14,538 nt of DNA from CAYXWM01 sp964468805 (GTDB lineage Bacteria; Bacillota; Clostridia; Lachnospirales; WRBF01): the NCBI GenBank assembly GCA_964468805.1, contig CAYXWM010000061.1, positions 1 through 14,538 on the forward strand. Direction: 5' to 3'. The translations under genes were made by a program, and so were the position numbers. Below the pieces are notes generated by a model that was given only the letters and a program-made list of their open reading frames with translations, was not told the DNA's origin and did not search any database. Shown in pieces: positions 6,749 through 13,234 of the stretch (its first letter is position 1; the number at the start of each line of letters is the position of its first letter).

Positions 6749-8113
6749 TTAAAAGTTAGGCAGAGTGTCAAATCCCTTTTGAAGATCGGCGTCCGTGGGA
6801 ATGTAATCGGACATATTTCCCGAATTATAGCTTTCGTATGCAGTCATATCGAAATATCCGGTGCCGGTCAATCCGAAAAGTATAACCTTTTCTTCTCCGG
6901 TTTCCTTACATTTAAGGGCTTCGTCCACAGCCGCTTTTATGGCATGAGAGCTTTCGGGAGCCGGTAAAGTTCCCTCGCTTTTTGCAAACAAAACAGCGGC
7001 ATCGAATACTTCTGTTTGAGTATAGGATTTGGCTGTCATATACCCGTCATGATAAAGCTTGGAAACTATAGGGCTCATGCCGTGATAACGCAGACCGCCG
7101 GCATGGTTTGGTGAAGGAAGGAAACCGCTGCCCAAAGTATACATTCTTATAAGCGGAGTGGTCTTGCCTATATCGCCGAAATCCAGAGCATACTTGCCTC
7201 TGGTTAGGCTGGGACAGCTTGCCGGTTCCACCGCAATAAATTCGGTGTTGCTTTTACCTTTGATTTTATCGGTCATAAAGGGTGAGATTAAACCGCCCAG
7301 ATTGGAACCGCCGCCGGCACAGCCTATAATAACATCCGGAACAATGTTGTATTTCTCCAAAGCGGTTTTTGCTTCCAAGCCTATTACCGATTGATGTAAA
7401 AGTACGTGGTTTAATACACTGCCCAAAACATAACGACAGTTGGGCGATTTAACCGCAACCTCTATTGCCTCGGAAATAGCACAACCCAGTGAACCGCCGG
7501 TGTCCGGGTTTGCGGCAAGAATTTTTTTGCCTACTTCCGTGGTATCGGAGGGAGAAGGTATAACTTTGGTTCCGTAGGTCTGCATAAGAATTTTTCTGTA
7601 GGGTTTTTGTTGGCTTGATACCTTAACCATATAAACCGTCAAGTCTATTCCGAAATAAGCACAGGCCATAGAAAGAGCACTGCCCCATTGACCGGCTCCG
7701 GTCTCCGTGGTCAGGTGGGTAATTCCTTGTTGTTTGGCATAATAAACCTGAGCCGCCGCAGAATTAAGTTTATGAGAGCCGGAGGTGTTGTTGCCTTCGA
7801 ATTTATAGAAAATCTTAGCCGGGGTTCCCAAGGCCTGTTCCAGACAATAAGCCCTAACCAAGGGAGAAGGTCTGAACATACGATAGAAATTTTGAATATC
7901 TTCCGGTATGGGAATATACTCGTCTGTTTCGTTAAATTCTTGATTAACAAGCTCTTCACAAAAGACAGGCAACAAATCTTCCTTGCTGCAAAATTTGCCT
8001 GTACCGGGATGAATAAATTGTTCCGGTTTGTCCTTCATGACGGCTCTCACGTTATGCCAAGCCTTCGGCATCTCCTTTTCTGTGAGATAGATTTTGTAGG
8101 GTATGGTTTCCAT
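6749..8113 (-). CDS. TrpB2-type (TrpB-like) PLP-dependent enzyme
   Basis: A 454-residue cytosolic fold-type II PLP enzyme of the tryptophan synthase beta-like family. Lys115 in SGSHKLNSA is the Schiff-base lysine; Glu137 in TETGAGQWG matches the catalytic Glu of TrpB; CAGGGSN at 265-271 is the phosphate-binding glycine loop; and PAPESSHA at 384-391 holds the Glu facing the cofactor ring. Length and the long N-terminal segment (about 80 residues before RPSPL) fit TrpB2 rather than TrpB1 (about 400). TrpB2 proteins can join indole and serine to make tryptophan and are often found without TrpA, as here: no trp gene lies in the window. Its physiological role may be indole salvage or another beta-replacement. 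The ATG has AAAGGA seven bases upstream. Confidence 0.9.
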   Translation of the reverse strand: METIPYKIYLTEKEMPKAWHNVRAVMKDKPEQFIHPGTGKFCSKEDLLPVFCEELVNQEFNETDEYIPIPEDIQNFYRMFRPSPLVRAYCLEQALGTPAKIFYKFEGNNTSGSHKLNSAAAQVYYAKQQGITHLTTETGAGQWGSALSMACAYFGIDLTVYMVKVSSQQKPYRKILMQTYGTKVIPSPSDTTEVGKKILAANPDTGGSLGCAISEAIEVAVKSPNCRYVLGSVLNHVLLHQSVIGLEAKTALEKYNIVPDVIIGCAGGGSNLGGLISPFMTDKIKGKSNTEFIAVEPASCPSLTRGKYALDFGDIGKTTPLIRMYTLGSGFLPSPNHAGGLRYHGMSPIVSKLYHDGYMTAKSYTQTEVFDAAVLFAKSEGTLPAPESSHAIKAAVDEALKCKETGEEKVILFGLTGTGYFDMTAYESYNSGNMSDYIPTDADLQKGFDTLPNF

Positions 8114-8248
8114 GATAAATTCCTTTCAATTAAGTATTTTATGAAAAGATTGTTGATAGCGTTTTTTAAGGTTGCAAACAAAAATATAACTGCAATGAGA
8201 AGAACTTTCTTACGGTTACCCATAGTATTCGTTAATTTATCCTTAAAA

Positions 8249-8277
8249 ATTATACGAAAAACAATGCTTAAAGCAGT
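8249..8277 (-). promoter_or_regulatory. Possible promoter for the TrpB2-like gene
   Basis: A perfect TATAAT (8254-8249) on the - strand, 135 bases before the start codon. The -35 region at 17 bases (ACTGCT) is poor, so an activator or a different promoter may be involved. Confidence 0.3.
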
Positions 8278-8331
8278 GTGAAATATTATTGTTTGCAGGC
8301 ATTCATAGAAGCGGTGTGAGATTCGAAAAAT

Positions 8332-8364
8332 AAAAAAACCCTACGGCTATGAAAACCGCAGGGT
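8332..8364 (-). terminator. Terminator of the 24-codon small ORF
   Basis: On the - strand, ACCCTGCGG (8364-8356) pairs with CCGTAGGGT (8346-8338) with one mismatch and a 9-base loop, followed by a T7 run (8338-8332). It begins about 30 bases after the small ORF's stop codon. Confidence 0.8.
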
Positions 8365-8394
8365 AGTCTAAATAAAATACTATTGCAGCATAGC

Positions 8395-8469
8395 TTAAAA
8401 AGCCCTATTAACTTTGTTAATAAAGCTACGCCAATTATTTGTAACAGCTGCAAAAGTATAATCACGCAT
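8395..8469 (-). CDS. Small ORF, 24-residue cationic peptide (candidate gene)
   Basis: An ATG at 8469 opens 24 codons ending in TAA. The peptide begins MRDYTFAAV, has Trp13 and several Phe, and ends in an Arg-Ala-Phe tail; one Asp against three Arg and one Lys gives a net positive charge, and the spacing of large apolar residues would suit an amphipathic helix. I do not recognise it. What supports a gene is the complete set of signals: promoter TTGAAC-16-TATAAT at 8537-8510, GTGAGG (8481-8476) six bases before the ATG, and a terminator 30 bases after the stop. There is no signal peptide and no larger gene in the stretch 8114-8671. It could also be a small regulatory RNA with a chance ORF, or a membrane-surface small protein. 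Confidence 0.5.
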   Translation of the reverse strand: MRDYTFAAVTNNWRSFINKVNRAF

Positions 8470-8509
8470 AATAAACCTCACAGGGAATTGCTATAATCAT
8501 TACATTATT

Positions 8510-8537
8510 ATTATACCGGATTAAAAAACCCGTTCAA
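8510..8537 (-). promoter_or_regulatory. Promoter of the small ORF
   Basis: On the - strand, TTGAAC (8537-8532), a 16-base spacer and perfect TATAAT (8515-8510). Transcription would start near 8503 and give a short leader of about 34 bases. Confidence 0.6.
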
Positions 8538-8671
8538 TAATCAACATTACCGAAGATTGTCTAATTTGTTACTTGGATTAGTAATATTATGACAAAAATC
8601 AATGAATGAGTTCAGACATTATTTTAAAATTCATTATAAGAATCCGAGAACTCTGCATCGAGTATAACTTT

Positions 8672-9217
8672 TTATAAAACCGTTGCCCCAAGCGTATTTT
8701 TAAAATGTGTCAAGGCAAATTTATGTCCGTCCGGATTAAAAGTAGCTATTGCGTTTTCGTAAATAAATATATTGTAACCTAAATTGTAAGCGTCCACAGC
8801 AGTATGCAAAACACAAATATCGCTGCAAACTCCAACCAAATATATGTCGGAAACCTTGCGTTCACGGAGTTTTAAATCTAAATTTGTACCGGCAAAGGCA
8901 GAATAGCGAATCTTATCAACTTCAATCAATAACTCTGGCGGAGTATTTTTAACGGCTTCGGCGGTTTTGCCGTATAATTCTCTGCCCCAAGTGCCGTCAA
9001 TGCAATGTGCCGGAAATAATTTATGTTCCGGATTATAAATATCTGTTTCCTTGTGATTATCTGAAGCGGTTACAACAAAGTCTTTGTTTGCGTTAAATTC
9101 CGAAATAATTTTAGAAATATTGTTTTCTATGTTTTGAGCAGGTTCACCGCAGGTTAAACTGCCATTAGTATCAACAAAGTCATTAACATAATCAATTATA
9201 ATCAATGCTCTTTTCAT
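8672..9217 (-). CDS. pncA: Nicotinamidase-like cysteine hydrolase (isochorismatase fold)
   Basis: A 181-residue cytosolic hydrolase. The catalytic triad of the family is visible: Asp9 in IIIDYVNDF, Lys102 in EVDKIRYSAF and Cys135 in GVCSDICVLHTA. Asp53 and His55 in SDNH and His71 in PAHCIDGTWG match the metal-binding site and cis-peptide region of nicotinamidases. The reaction would be nicotinamide to nicotinate plus ammonia, feeding NAD synthesis by the Preiss-Handler route. An in-frame ATG exists 18 codons upstream (9271), but AAAGGA (9231-9226) sits eight bases before the ATG at 9217 and the first conserved strand begins there. It lies 112 bases downstream of an AmiS/UreI-type channel gene and near niaR, which favours nicotinamidase over isochorismatase. 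A weak extra promoter (TTGAAA with a 19-base spacer and TATAAC at 9294-9289) may lie in the gap. Confidence 0.85.
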   Translation of the reverse strand: MKRALIIIDYVNDFVDTNGSLTCGEPAQNIENNISKIISEFNANKDFVVTASDNHKETDIYNPEHKLFPAHCIDGTWGRELYGKTAEAVKNTPPELLIEVDKIRYSAFAGTNLDLKLRERKVSDIYLVGVCSDICVLHTAVDAYNLGYNIFIYENAIATFNPDGHKFALTHFKNTLGATVL

Positions 9218-9329
9218 AATTAAAGTCCTTTCTGTTGGCTGAATTTTGGAAGTACAAAAACAAATCTCCAAATCTGCCGAAACTTTGTGTTATAACGATT
9301 TATTTTTGTATGTTTTCAATCAAATAATT

Positions 9330-9827
9330 TTACCAATTATTCGTAAGCATAAGTACTGCCGGTATAAATGCAGCAAAAATACCTTCAGCTATACATAAGT
9401 AGGGAAATATCTTTGTAAGCTTTACTTTTAAAATCAATTCCAAAAATCCTTCCAACCATAAAATAGCCCAGGCTGACCATAACAAGAAAAATCTTATATC
9501 AATGTTATAAGTACCAATAGCCATTATTACGGCATATATAGCTACAAATAAGGAGAACCAGCCGAAGGGTCTCCAATCAAGCTTGAATAAGTGATTGGAA
9601 GCTATGAAAAGATATGTAAATCCAAATAAAAATCCGGATGCAACGTTTTGAAATTGCATTATGTCCTCGGCCTTGCACAGAAAAATTATGTTTCCGATTA
9701 CTATAACGAACCCGGTAACCAGATTCATAAACGCGGTTGATTTTGCATCAACCTTGCTCAGTATGTTTACGCCGTTGGAAACAAGAACTATACCTACAAA
9801 AAGCAAAGAAATTCCCAGTAAACCCAT
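9330..9827 (-). CDS. AmiS/UreI-family amide channel, possible nicotinamide porter
   Basis: A 165-residue integral membrane protein with six hydrophobic segments (about 3-20, 32-50, 58-80, 86-104, 112-132 and 142-161), the size and topology of AmiS/UreI channels. GFTYLFIASN (69-78) and DWRPFGWFSLFVA (84-96) match the family's conserved core. Known members pass urea (UreI) or short-chain amides (AmiS). No urease or aliphatic amidase gene is in the window; instead the next gene is a nicotinamidase-like hydrolase, and the promoter carries a NiaR-like operator. Nicotinamide, itself an amide, is therefore a reasonable substrate by inference; ammonia or nicotinate export is an alternative. AGGAG lies eight bases before the ATG. 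Confidence 0.85.
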   Translation of the reverse strand: MGLLGISLLFVGIVLVSNGVNILSKVDAKSTAFMNLVTGFVIVIGNIIFLCKAEDIMQFQNVASGFLFGFTYLFIASNHLFKLDWRPFGWFSLFVAIYAVIMAIGTYNIDIRFFLLWSAWAILWLEGFLELILKVKLTKIFPYLCIAEGIFAAFIPAVLMLTNNW

Positions 9828-9855
9828 ATATTCATCTCCTAAAGTATAATGTAAA

Positions 9856-9872
9856 GACAGGTGTCATGACAC
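9856..9872. promoter_or_regulatory. NiaR-like operator, two overlapping palindromes
   Basis: GACAGGTGTC (9856-9865, form GACA-nn-TGTC) overlaps GTGTCATGACAC (9861-9872, a perfect 12-base palindrome), the two sharing a TGTC half-site. The element lies just downstream of the -10 hexamer, over the predicted transcription start, where a repressor would block the channel-amidase operon. The GACA/TGTC half-sites agree with NiaR operators described for Bacillota, and niaR is the adjacent gene. Confidence 0.7.
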
Positions 9873-9876
9873 ATAT

Positions 9877-9905
9877 ACTTTAGCATAATCTTATTTTTGT
9901 GTCAA
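9877..9905 (-). promoter_or_regulatory. Promoter of the channel-nicotinamidase operon
   Basis: On the - strand, a consensus TTGACA (9905-9900), a 17-base spacer and TAAAGT (9882-9877). The operator at 9856-9872 follows within four bases. Confidence 0.75.
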
Positions 9906-9946
9906 TAAATCAGCCGCAGAAAATGACAAATTCGTTAACCGGCAGT

Positions 9947-10477
9947 TTAATCGGAATTTATCATAATGTTTATTTCACTGAGAGCGTTGAGTATTCTTTG
10001 GGAAATACTTTCGTCTTTGCAAGAAATAGTGTGCAGATGTATTCCGTCGGTGAGCTGACTAAGTAAGCTAATATTTTTGCTGTCCAATTTTTCAAGAAAG
10101 TCATTGGCATCAAAGCGTGATGAGATGTTTAATTTTCCTATTAACTGCCCGTATAGAGGATGTTCTACCATAACATCCACCAGCTTACCGCCGTTGTCAA
10201 CTATTGCGTAGATTTCTTGCTTAACCAAGTCAGAGCTATGCATACAGGCAACTCTAAATATAAATTCATTCTCCGATTGCCGAGTATTTAAAATATAACC
10301 ACGGGGTGTAGAAAGAATATCAAAATCCTTTGCCCTTAACAGTGCTATATCCGAAACAATAATTTGCCTGCTGACGTGAAGTTGTTCGGCTAAAGTTGAA
10401 GCACTTACGGCTTTTTCGCTATTTTGCAGTATATCTGTAATTTTTTCTCTTCTTTGTTGAGAATTCAAATTTCCCAT
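9947..10477 (-). CDS. niaR: NiaR-type niacin-responsive transcriptional repressor (HTH plus 3H domain)
   Basis: A 176-residue cytosolic repressor of NAD synthesis and niacin uptake genes, with nicotinic acid as the known corepressor of the family. Residues 6-62 form a winged HTH (STLAEQLHVSRQIIVSDIALLR). Residues about 72-170 are the 3H domain with His80, Glu88, His147 and His149, the metal ligands expected from the Thermotoga structure (His79, Glu87, His146, His148). GGAGG lies only one base before the annotated ATG; a TTG three codons in (10468) would have nine-base spacing and give the start typical of homologues, so it may be the true start. The gene shares orientation with the channel-amidase pair but is separated from it by their promoter and operator. 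No clear NiaR box was seen before niaR itself. Confidence 0.9.
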   Translation of the reverse strand: MGNLNSQQRREKITDILQNSEKAVSASTLAEQLHVSRQIIVSDIALLRAKDFDILSTPRGYILNTRQSENEFIFRVACMHSSDLVKQEIYAIVDNGGKLVDVMVEHPLYGQLIGKLNISSRFDANDFLEKLDSKNISLLSQLTDGIHLHTISCKDESISQRILNALSEINIMINSD

Positions 10478-10696
10478 ACCTCCGTAAAAGTTTATTACTC
10501 AAATATAAAAAAAATTTTAACATAACCAAAACAAATGCACAATTGGGCGTTTTTAATTTATATTGAAATCTTATAGATCTTTAAAGTACTTTTCCCGGTT
10601 TAATTTATAATTACAAAAACAGCCCTATGCAAAAAAATGCTGTAAAAAACTTCTTAGCTTTACATAATTTTCGTCATTGTTTACAGAAAATTTTGG

Positions 10697-10725
10697 TTGA
10701 TTAATTTTTTGATTACCTATAAAAT
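10697..10725 (+). promoter_or_regulatory. Promoter of the chemoreceptor gene
   Basis: TTGATT (10697-10702), a 17-base spacer and TAAAAT (10720-10725), about 30 bases before the start codon. No sigma-28 (flagellar) promoter was recognised. The rest of the 278-base divergent spacer to niaR is AT-rich without another clear signal. Confidence 0.5.
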
Positions 10726-10755
10726 ATTTATATAATTTTATATGGAGTGAAGCGA

Positions 10756-12990
10756 ATGACAAATAAGAAACGATTCATGTCTATCAGCACAAAAATTTCT
10801 TTTTTGCAGATAGGTATGATAATTGCGGTTACGGTTCTTGTATGTACCATCAATTATTTCATTTATCAGCATGATTCCATAGAGTACAAGGGTAATGTAG
10901 CCCTGTCAACAGCGGCAACAATGTCATCATTGATCGATCCGATCAAATTCAACGAAATCGTTGAAAGCGGAGAAAAAACCGAATATTATACCCAAATGCA
11001 GAAGTTTTTTGAAGAAGCCAAAAAGAAATCAAAAATGTCCTATCTCTATGCTATAGTAAAGGACCCTACAGGTGTGTATTACAGGTATATTTTTATTGAC
11101 GGTATACCGGGCATGGCACCGGCTTTTGGTGATACGGATAAGATAGAAGATTATGGCGAGGCTTCTTTAAGGTGTTATGACAATGGAGCAGATACTGTAA
11201 GCGGCATTTATCAACCGGGAGGATACGGACATATGGTTTCCGGTTACTCGCCCATATTTGATAATCAGGGAAAGGTTATAGGCATAGTAGGAGCCGATAT
11301 AGATGCCGATGAAGTTATCAGACATCTGGATGATTTCAGAAACAAAATTATACTGTTAGTAAGCATATCAACCATACTCCTTGTGTTACTTGCAAGATTT
11401 TACATAAACCGGGCTTTAAGAAACCCTATCAGGGAATTAACAAAAATTTCGGATTTGGTAGCCGAAGGAAATTTAAATCTCAATATAAGAATTCGTTCCA
11501 ATGATGAAATAGGAATACTGGCACAAAATTTTTCTAAACTGAATTCAACATTTCTGAATTTAACTGACGGAATAAGTAATATGACCGAAGAACATTCCAA
11601 AGGCAATAACGAAGCTGTAATCCATGTAGAGGGCTTCCAAGGGGTTTATCGAACAGTTGCCGCCAATGTTAATCAAATGGCAGAGGAATATATAAATGAA
11701 ACAAAAGAAATACTTGCGGTTGTTTCTGAATTCGGTGCCGGTAATTTTGAAGCGGAATTAAGACTTTTTCCCGGGAAAAAAGCCGAAATCAACGGAGCGA
11801 TCGAAAAATTACGCAGTACCTTTAAGGCAATACATTCGGAAATAAGAAGCCTAACCGACGGCGATTTGTCTCGTGAGATAGATTATGAAGAATTTGAAGG
11901 TCATTGGGGCAAGATGATTAGGGGTCTGAATAAGCTACTCAAAGCAATGATAGAACCCATCAAGGAATCCGTTGCCGTATTGAGCAAAATGTCCCGGGGT
12001 GATTTTAATTCCAAAATACAGGGCGATTATAAGGGCGATTTTGGCTTGATCAAGGATTCATTGAATGCCACACAGGATGTATTTTCCGGTTACATTAAAG
12101 AAATCAGTCATTTGCTTACTGATATGTCTAAACAAAATCTGGCGATTTCCGTTGACAGAGATTATATAGGTGAATTCAGCGATATTAAGAACGCCATTAA
12201 CCTTATTTTGCAGACCTTTAATAATATTTTGGCAGATTTCAGCGACTCAGCGGAACAAGTATCCGATGATTCCAAGGAAATTTACAATCTCTGCTTGGAA
12301 TTATCCTATGGAGCCGACAAACAGCTTTCTGCCGTCGATGAATTGAACAGTATCATCGAAAAAGTAGAAAATCAAACTCGTAAAAACGGTGAAATTGCAG
12401 CCAATGTTAATGAGCTTACCAAAGACGCCAAGAGTAACGCAGAAATGGGTACTCAGGTTATGAATGAAATGCTTAAAGCTATGGAAGCCATTAACGAGTC
12501 TTCTACCAACATTTCCAAGATTATAAAGGTAATCGAAGATATTGCTTTCCAAACAAATCTTCTGGCGTTAAACGCGGCGGTTGAAGCTGCAAGAGCAGGT
12601 GTTCACGGTAAAGGGTTTGCGGTTGTTGCGGAGGAAGTAAGAAATCTTGCAAGCCGAAGCCAAAATGCCGCAAAGGAAACCACCGTATTGATTGAAAACT
12701 CTGTAAGCAAAGCATCGGAAGGTACCCAAGTAGCAAACGAGACAGCCGAAAAATTGGGTACCATAGCAGGACAAATTTCCGAGGTTTCCAATTTGGTTAA
12801 TAACATCGTAGAGGGTTCCAGAGAGCAGAGCAACAATCTGAAACAATTAAACGCCTGTATAAACGAAGTTACCACCGTAACAAGTTCCAATACAGAAATA
12901 AGCCAAAAAAGCTCGGCATTCTCCGAACGCTTGTCAAGGCAGGCTGATACTATCAGAAGAATGGTGGCAGGGTTTAAATTAAAAAAATAG
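10756..12990 (+). CDS. Methyl-accepting chemotaxis protein with Cache-like sensor and multiple HAMP repeats
   Basis: A 744-residue membrane chemoreceptor. Membrane span 1 is at about 14-36 and span 2 at about 198-215. Between them lies a Cache/PAS-like extracytoplasmic sensor (SYLYAIVKD near 95-103 and GYSPIFDNQGKVIGIVGADI at 163-182). A HAMP domain follows at about 214-268, then several HAMP-like repeats to about 495, marked by recurring Gly-(Asn/Asp)-(Leu/Phe) motifs (GNF 329, GDL 369, GDF 415). The conserved CheA/CheW-binding tip is at about 592-632 (IAFQTNLLALNAAVEAARAG). It would bind a small ligand outside the cell and control the CheA kinase. A GTG three codons upstream (10747) overlaps the GGAG ribosome site, so ATG 10756 is the start. 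Flagellar or che genes are not in the window. Confidence 0.93.
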   Translation: MTNKKRFMSISTKISFLQIGMIIAVTVLVCTINYFIYQHDSIEYKGNVALSTAATMSSLIDPIKFNEIVESGEKTEYYTQMQKFFEEAKKKSKMSYLYAIVKDPTGVYYRYIFIDGIPGMAPAFGDTDKIEDYGEASLRCYDNGADTVSGIYQPGGYGHMVSGYSPIFDNQGKVIGIVGADIDADEVIRHLDDFRNKIILLVSISTILLVLLARFYINRALRNPIRELTKISDLVAEGNLNLNIRIRSNDEIGILAQNFSKLNSTFLNLTDGISNMTEEHSKGNNEAVIHVEGFQGVYRTVAANVNQMAEEYINETKEILAVVSEFGAGNFEAELRLFPGKKAEINGAIEKLRSTFKAIHSEIRSLTDGDLSREIDYEEFEGHWGKMIRGLNKLLKAMIEPIKESVAVLSKMSRGDFNSKIQGDYKGDFGLIKDSLNATQDVFSGYIKEISHLLTDMSKQNLAISVDRDYIGEFSDIKNAINLILQTFNNILADFSDSAEQVSDDSKEIYNLCLELSYGADKQLSAVDELNSIIEKVENQTRKNGEIAANVNELTKDAKSNAEMGTQVMNEMLKAMEAINESSTNISKIIKVIEDIAFQTNLLALNAAVEAARAGVHGKGFAVVAEEVRNLASRSQNAAKETTVLIENSVSKASEGTQVANETAEKLGTIAGQISEVSNLVNNIVEGSREQSNNLKQLNACINEVTTVTSSNTEISQKSSAFSERLSRQADTIRRMVAGFKLKK

Positions 12991-13002
12991 TGTAATTTAT
13001 TT

Positions 13003-13048
13003 AAAAAAGGGTTGTGACACAAATAGAGTTGTGTCACAACCCTTTTTT
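13003..13048 (+). terminator. Terminator of the chemoreceptor gene
   Basis: A perfect 20-bp stem (13003-13022 with 13029-13048) with a 6-base loop and T6 end, 12 bases after the stop codon. The A6 left arm would also make it work on the - strand. Confidence 0.9.
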
Positions 13049-13117
13049 CGAACAATGCGTTTTCCGTGAAAAAAGAGATTTATTGTACAAAATACATAGA
13101 ATAAGTCGAAAAAATAG

Positions 13118-13146
13118 TTGCATTATGCATAAAAAATGTATAAAAT
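13118..13146 (+). promoter_or_regulatory. Promoter of the capA-like gene
   Basis: TTGCAT (13118-13123), a 17-base spacer and TAAAAT (13141-13146). Transcription would begin near 13153, giving a leader of about 80 bases that holds the structured element at 13160-13221. Confidence 0.6.
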
Positions 13147-13159
13147 ATACTAAGACTAC

Positions 13160-13221
13160 AGACATCTTGCCAAGGACTTATAGATAAGTACCGGTTTTAG
13201 CAAGGTGTCTTTATTTTTTTT
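13160..13221 (+). promoter_or_regulatory. Structured, terminator-like leader before the capA-like gene
   Basis: AGACATCTTGC (13160-13170) pairs with GCAAGGTGTCT (13200-13210) over 11 bp with one G-U. The 29-base interior can form a small arm (13174-13192: five bp plus GG/CC with one bulge). A T-rich tract TTATTTTTTTT follows at 13211-13221, then AAGGAGG and the start codon. A terminator-like structure between promoter and ribosome site suggests attenuation or a small riboswitch-like element. I do not recognise a known class. Confidence 0.5.
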
Positions 13222-13234
13222 ACAAGGAGGATTT

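Noticed and set aside
8049..8223. A 58-codon frame (-) beginning ATG at 8223 with an apparent signal-like hydrophobic stretch, overlapping the start of the TrpB2-like gene in another frame.
   Set aside because: No ribosome binding site at proper spacing (AAGGA is about 16 bases away), and its last third is the shadow of the enzyme gene. A leader peptide is possible but not supported.
7688..8281. A 197-codon + strand frame antisense to the TrpB2-like gene.
   Set aside because: It mirrors the conserved enzyme codons on the other strand, has no ribosome site and shows no recognisable protein features.
8608..8653. GAGTTC/GAACTC hairpin after the nicotinamidase gene as a terminator.
   Set aside because: Only six pairs around a 34-base loop and no clean U-tract; too weak to annotate.
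10621..10645. ACAGC/GCTGT stem in the divergent spacer as a - strand terminator.
   Set aside because: Five base pairs with a long loop, and no gene ends there.
12301..13055. Several - strand frames of 70-150 codons opposite the chemoreceptor gene.
   Set aside because: They are antisense shadows of the conserved signalling domain without ribosome sites.
13160..13210. NiaR-operator resemblance of AGACA...TGTCT in the capA-like leader.
   Set aside because: The half-sites are about 40 bases apart rather than two, and the gene has no link to NAD metabolism; an RNA stem explains the symmetry better.
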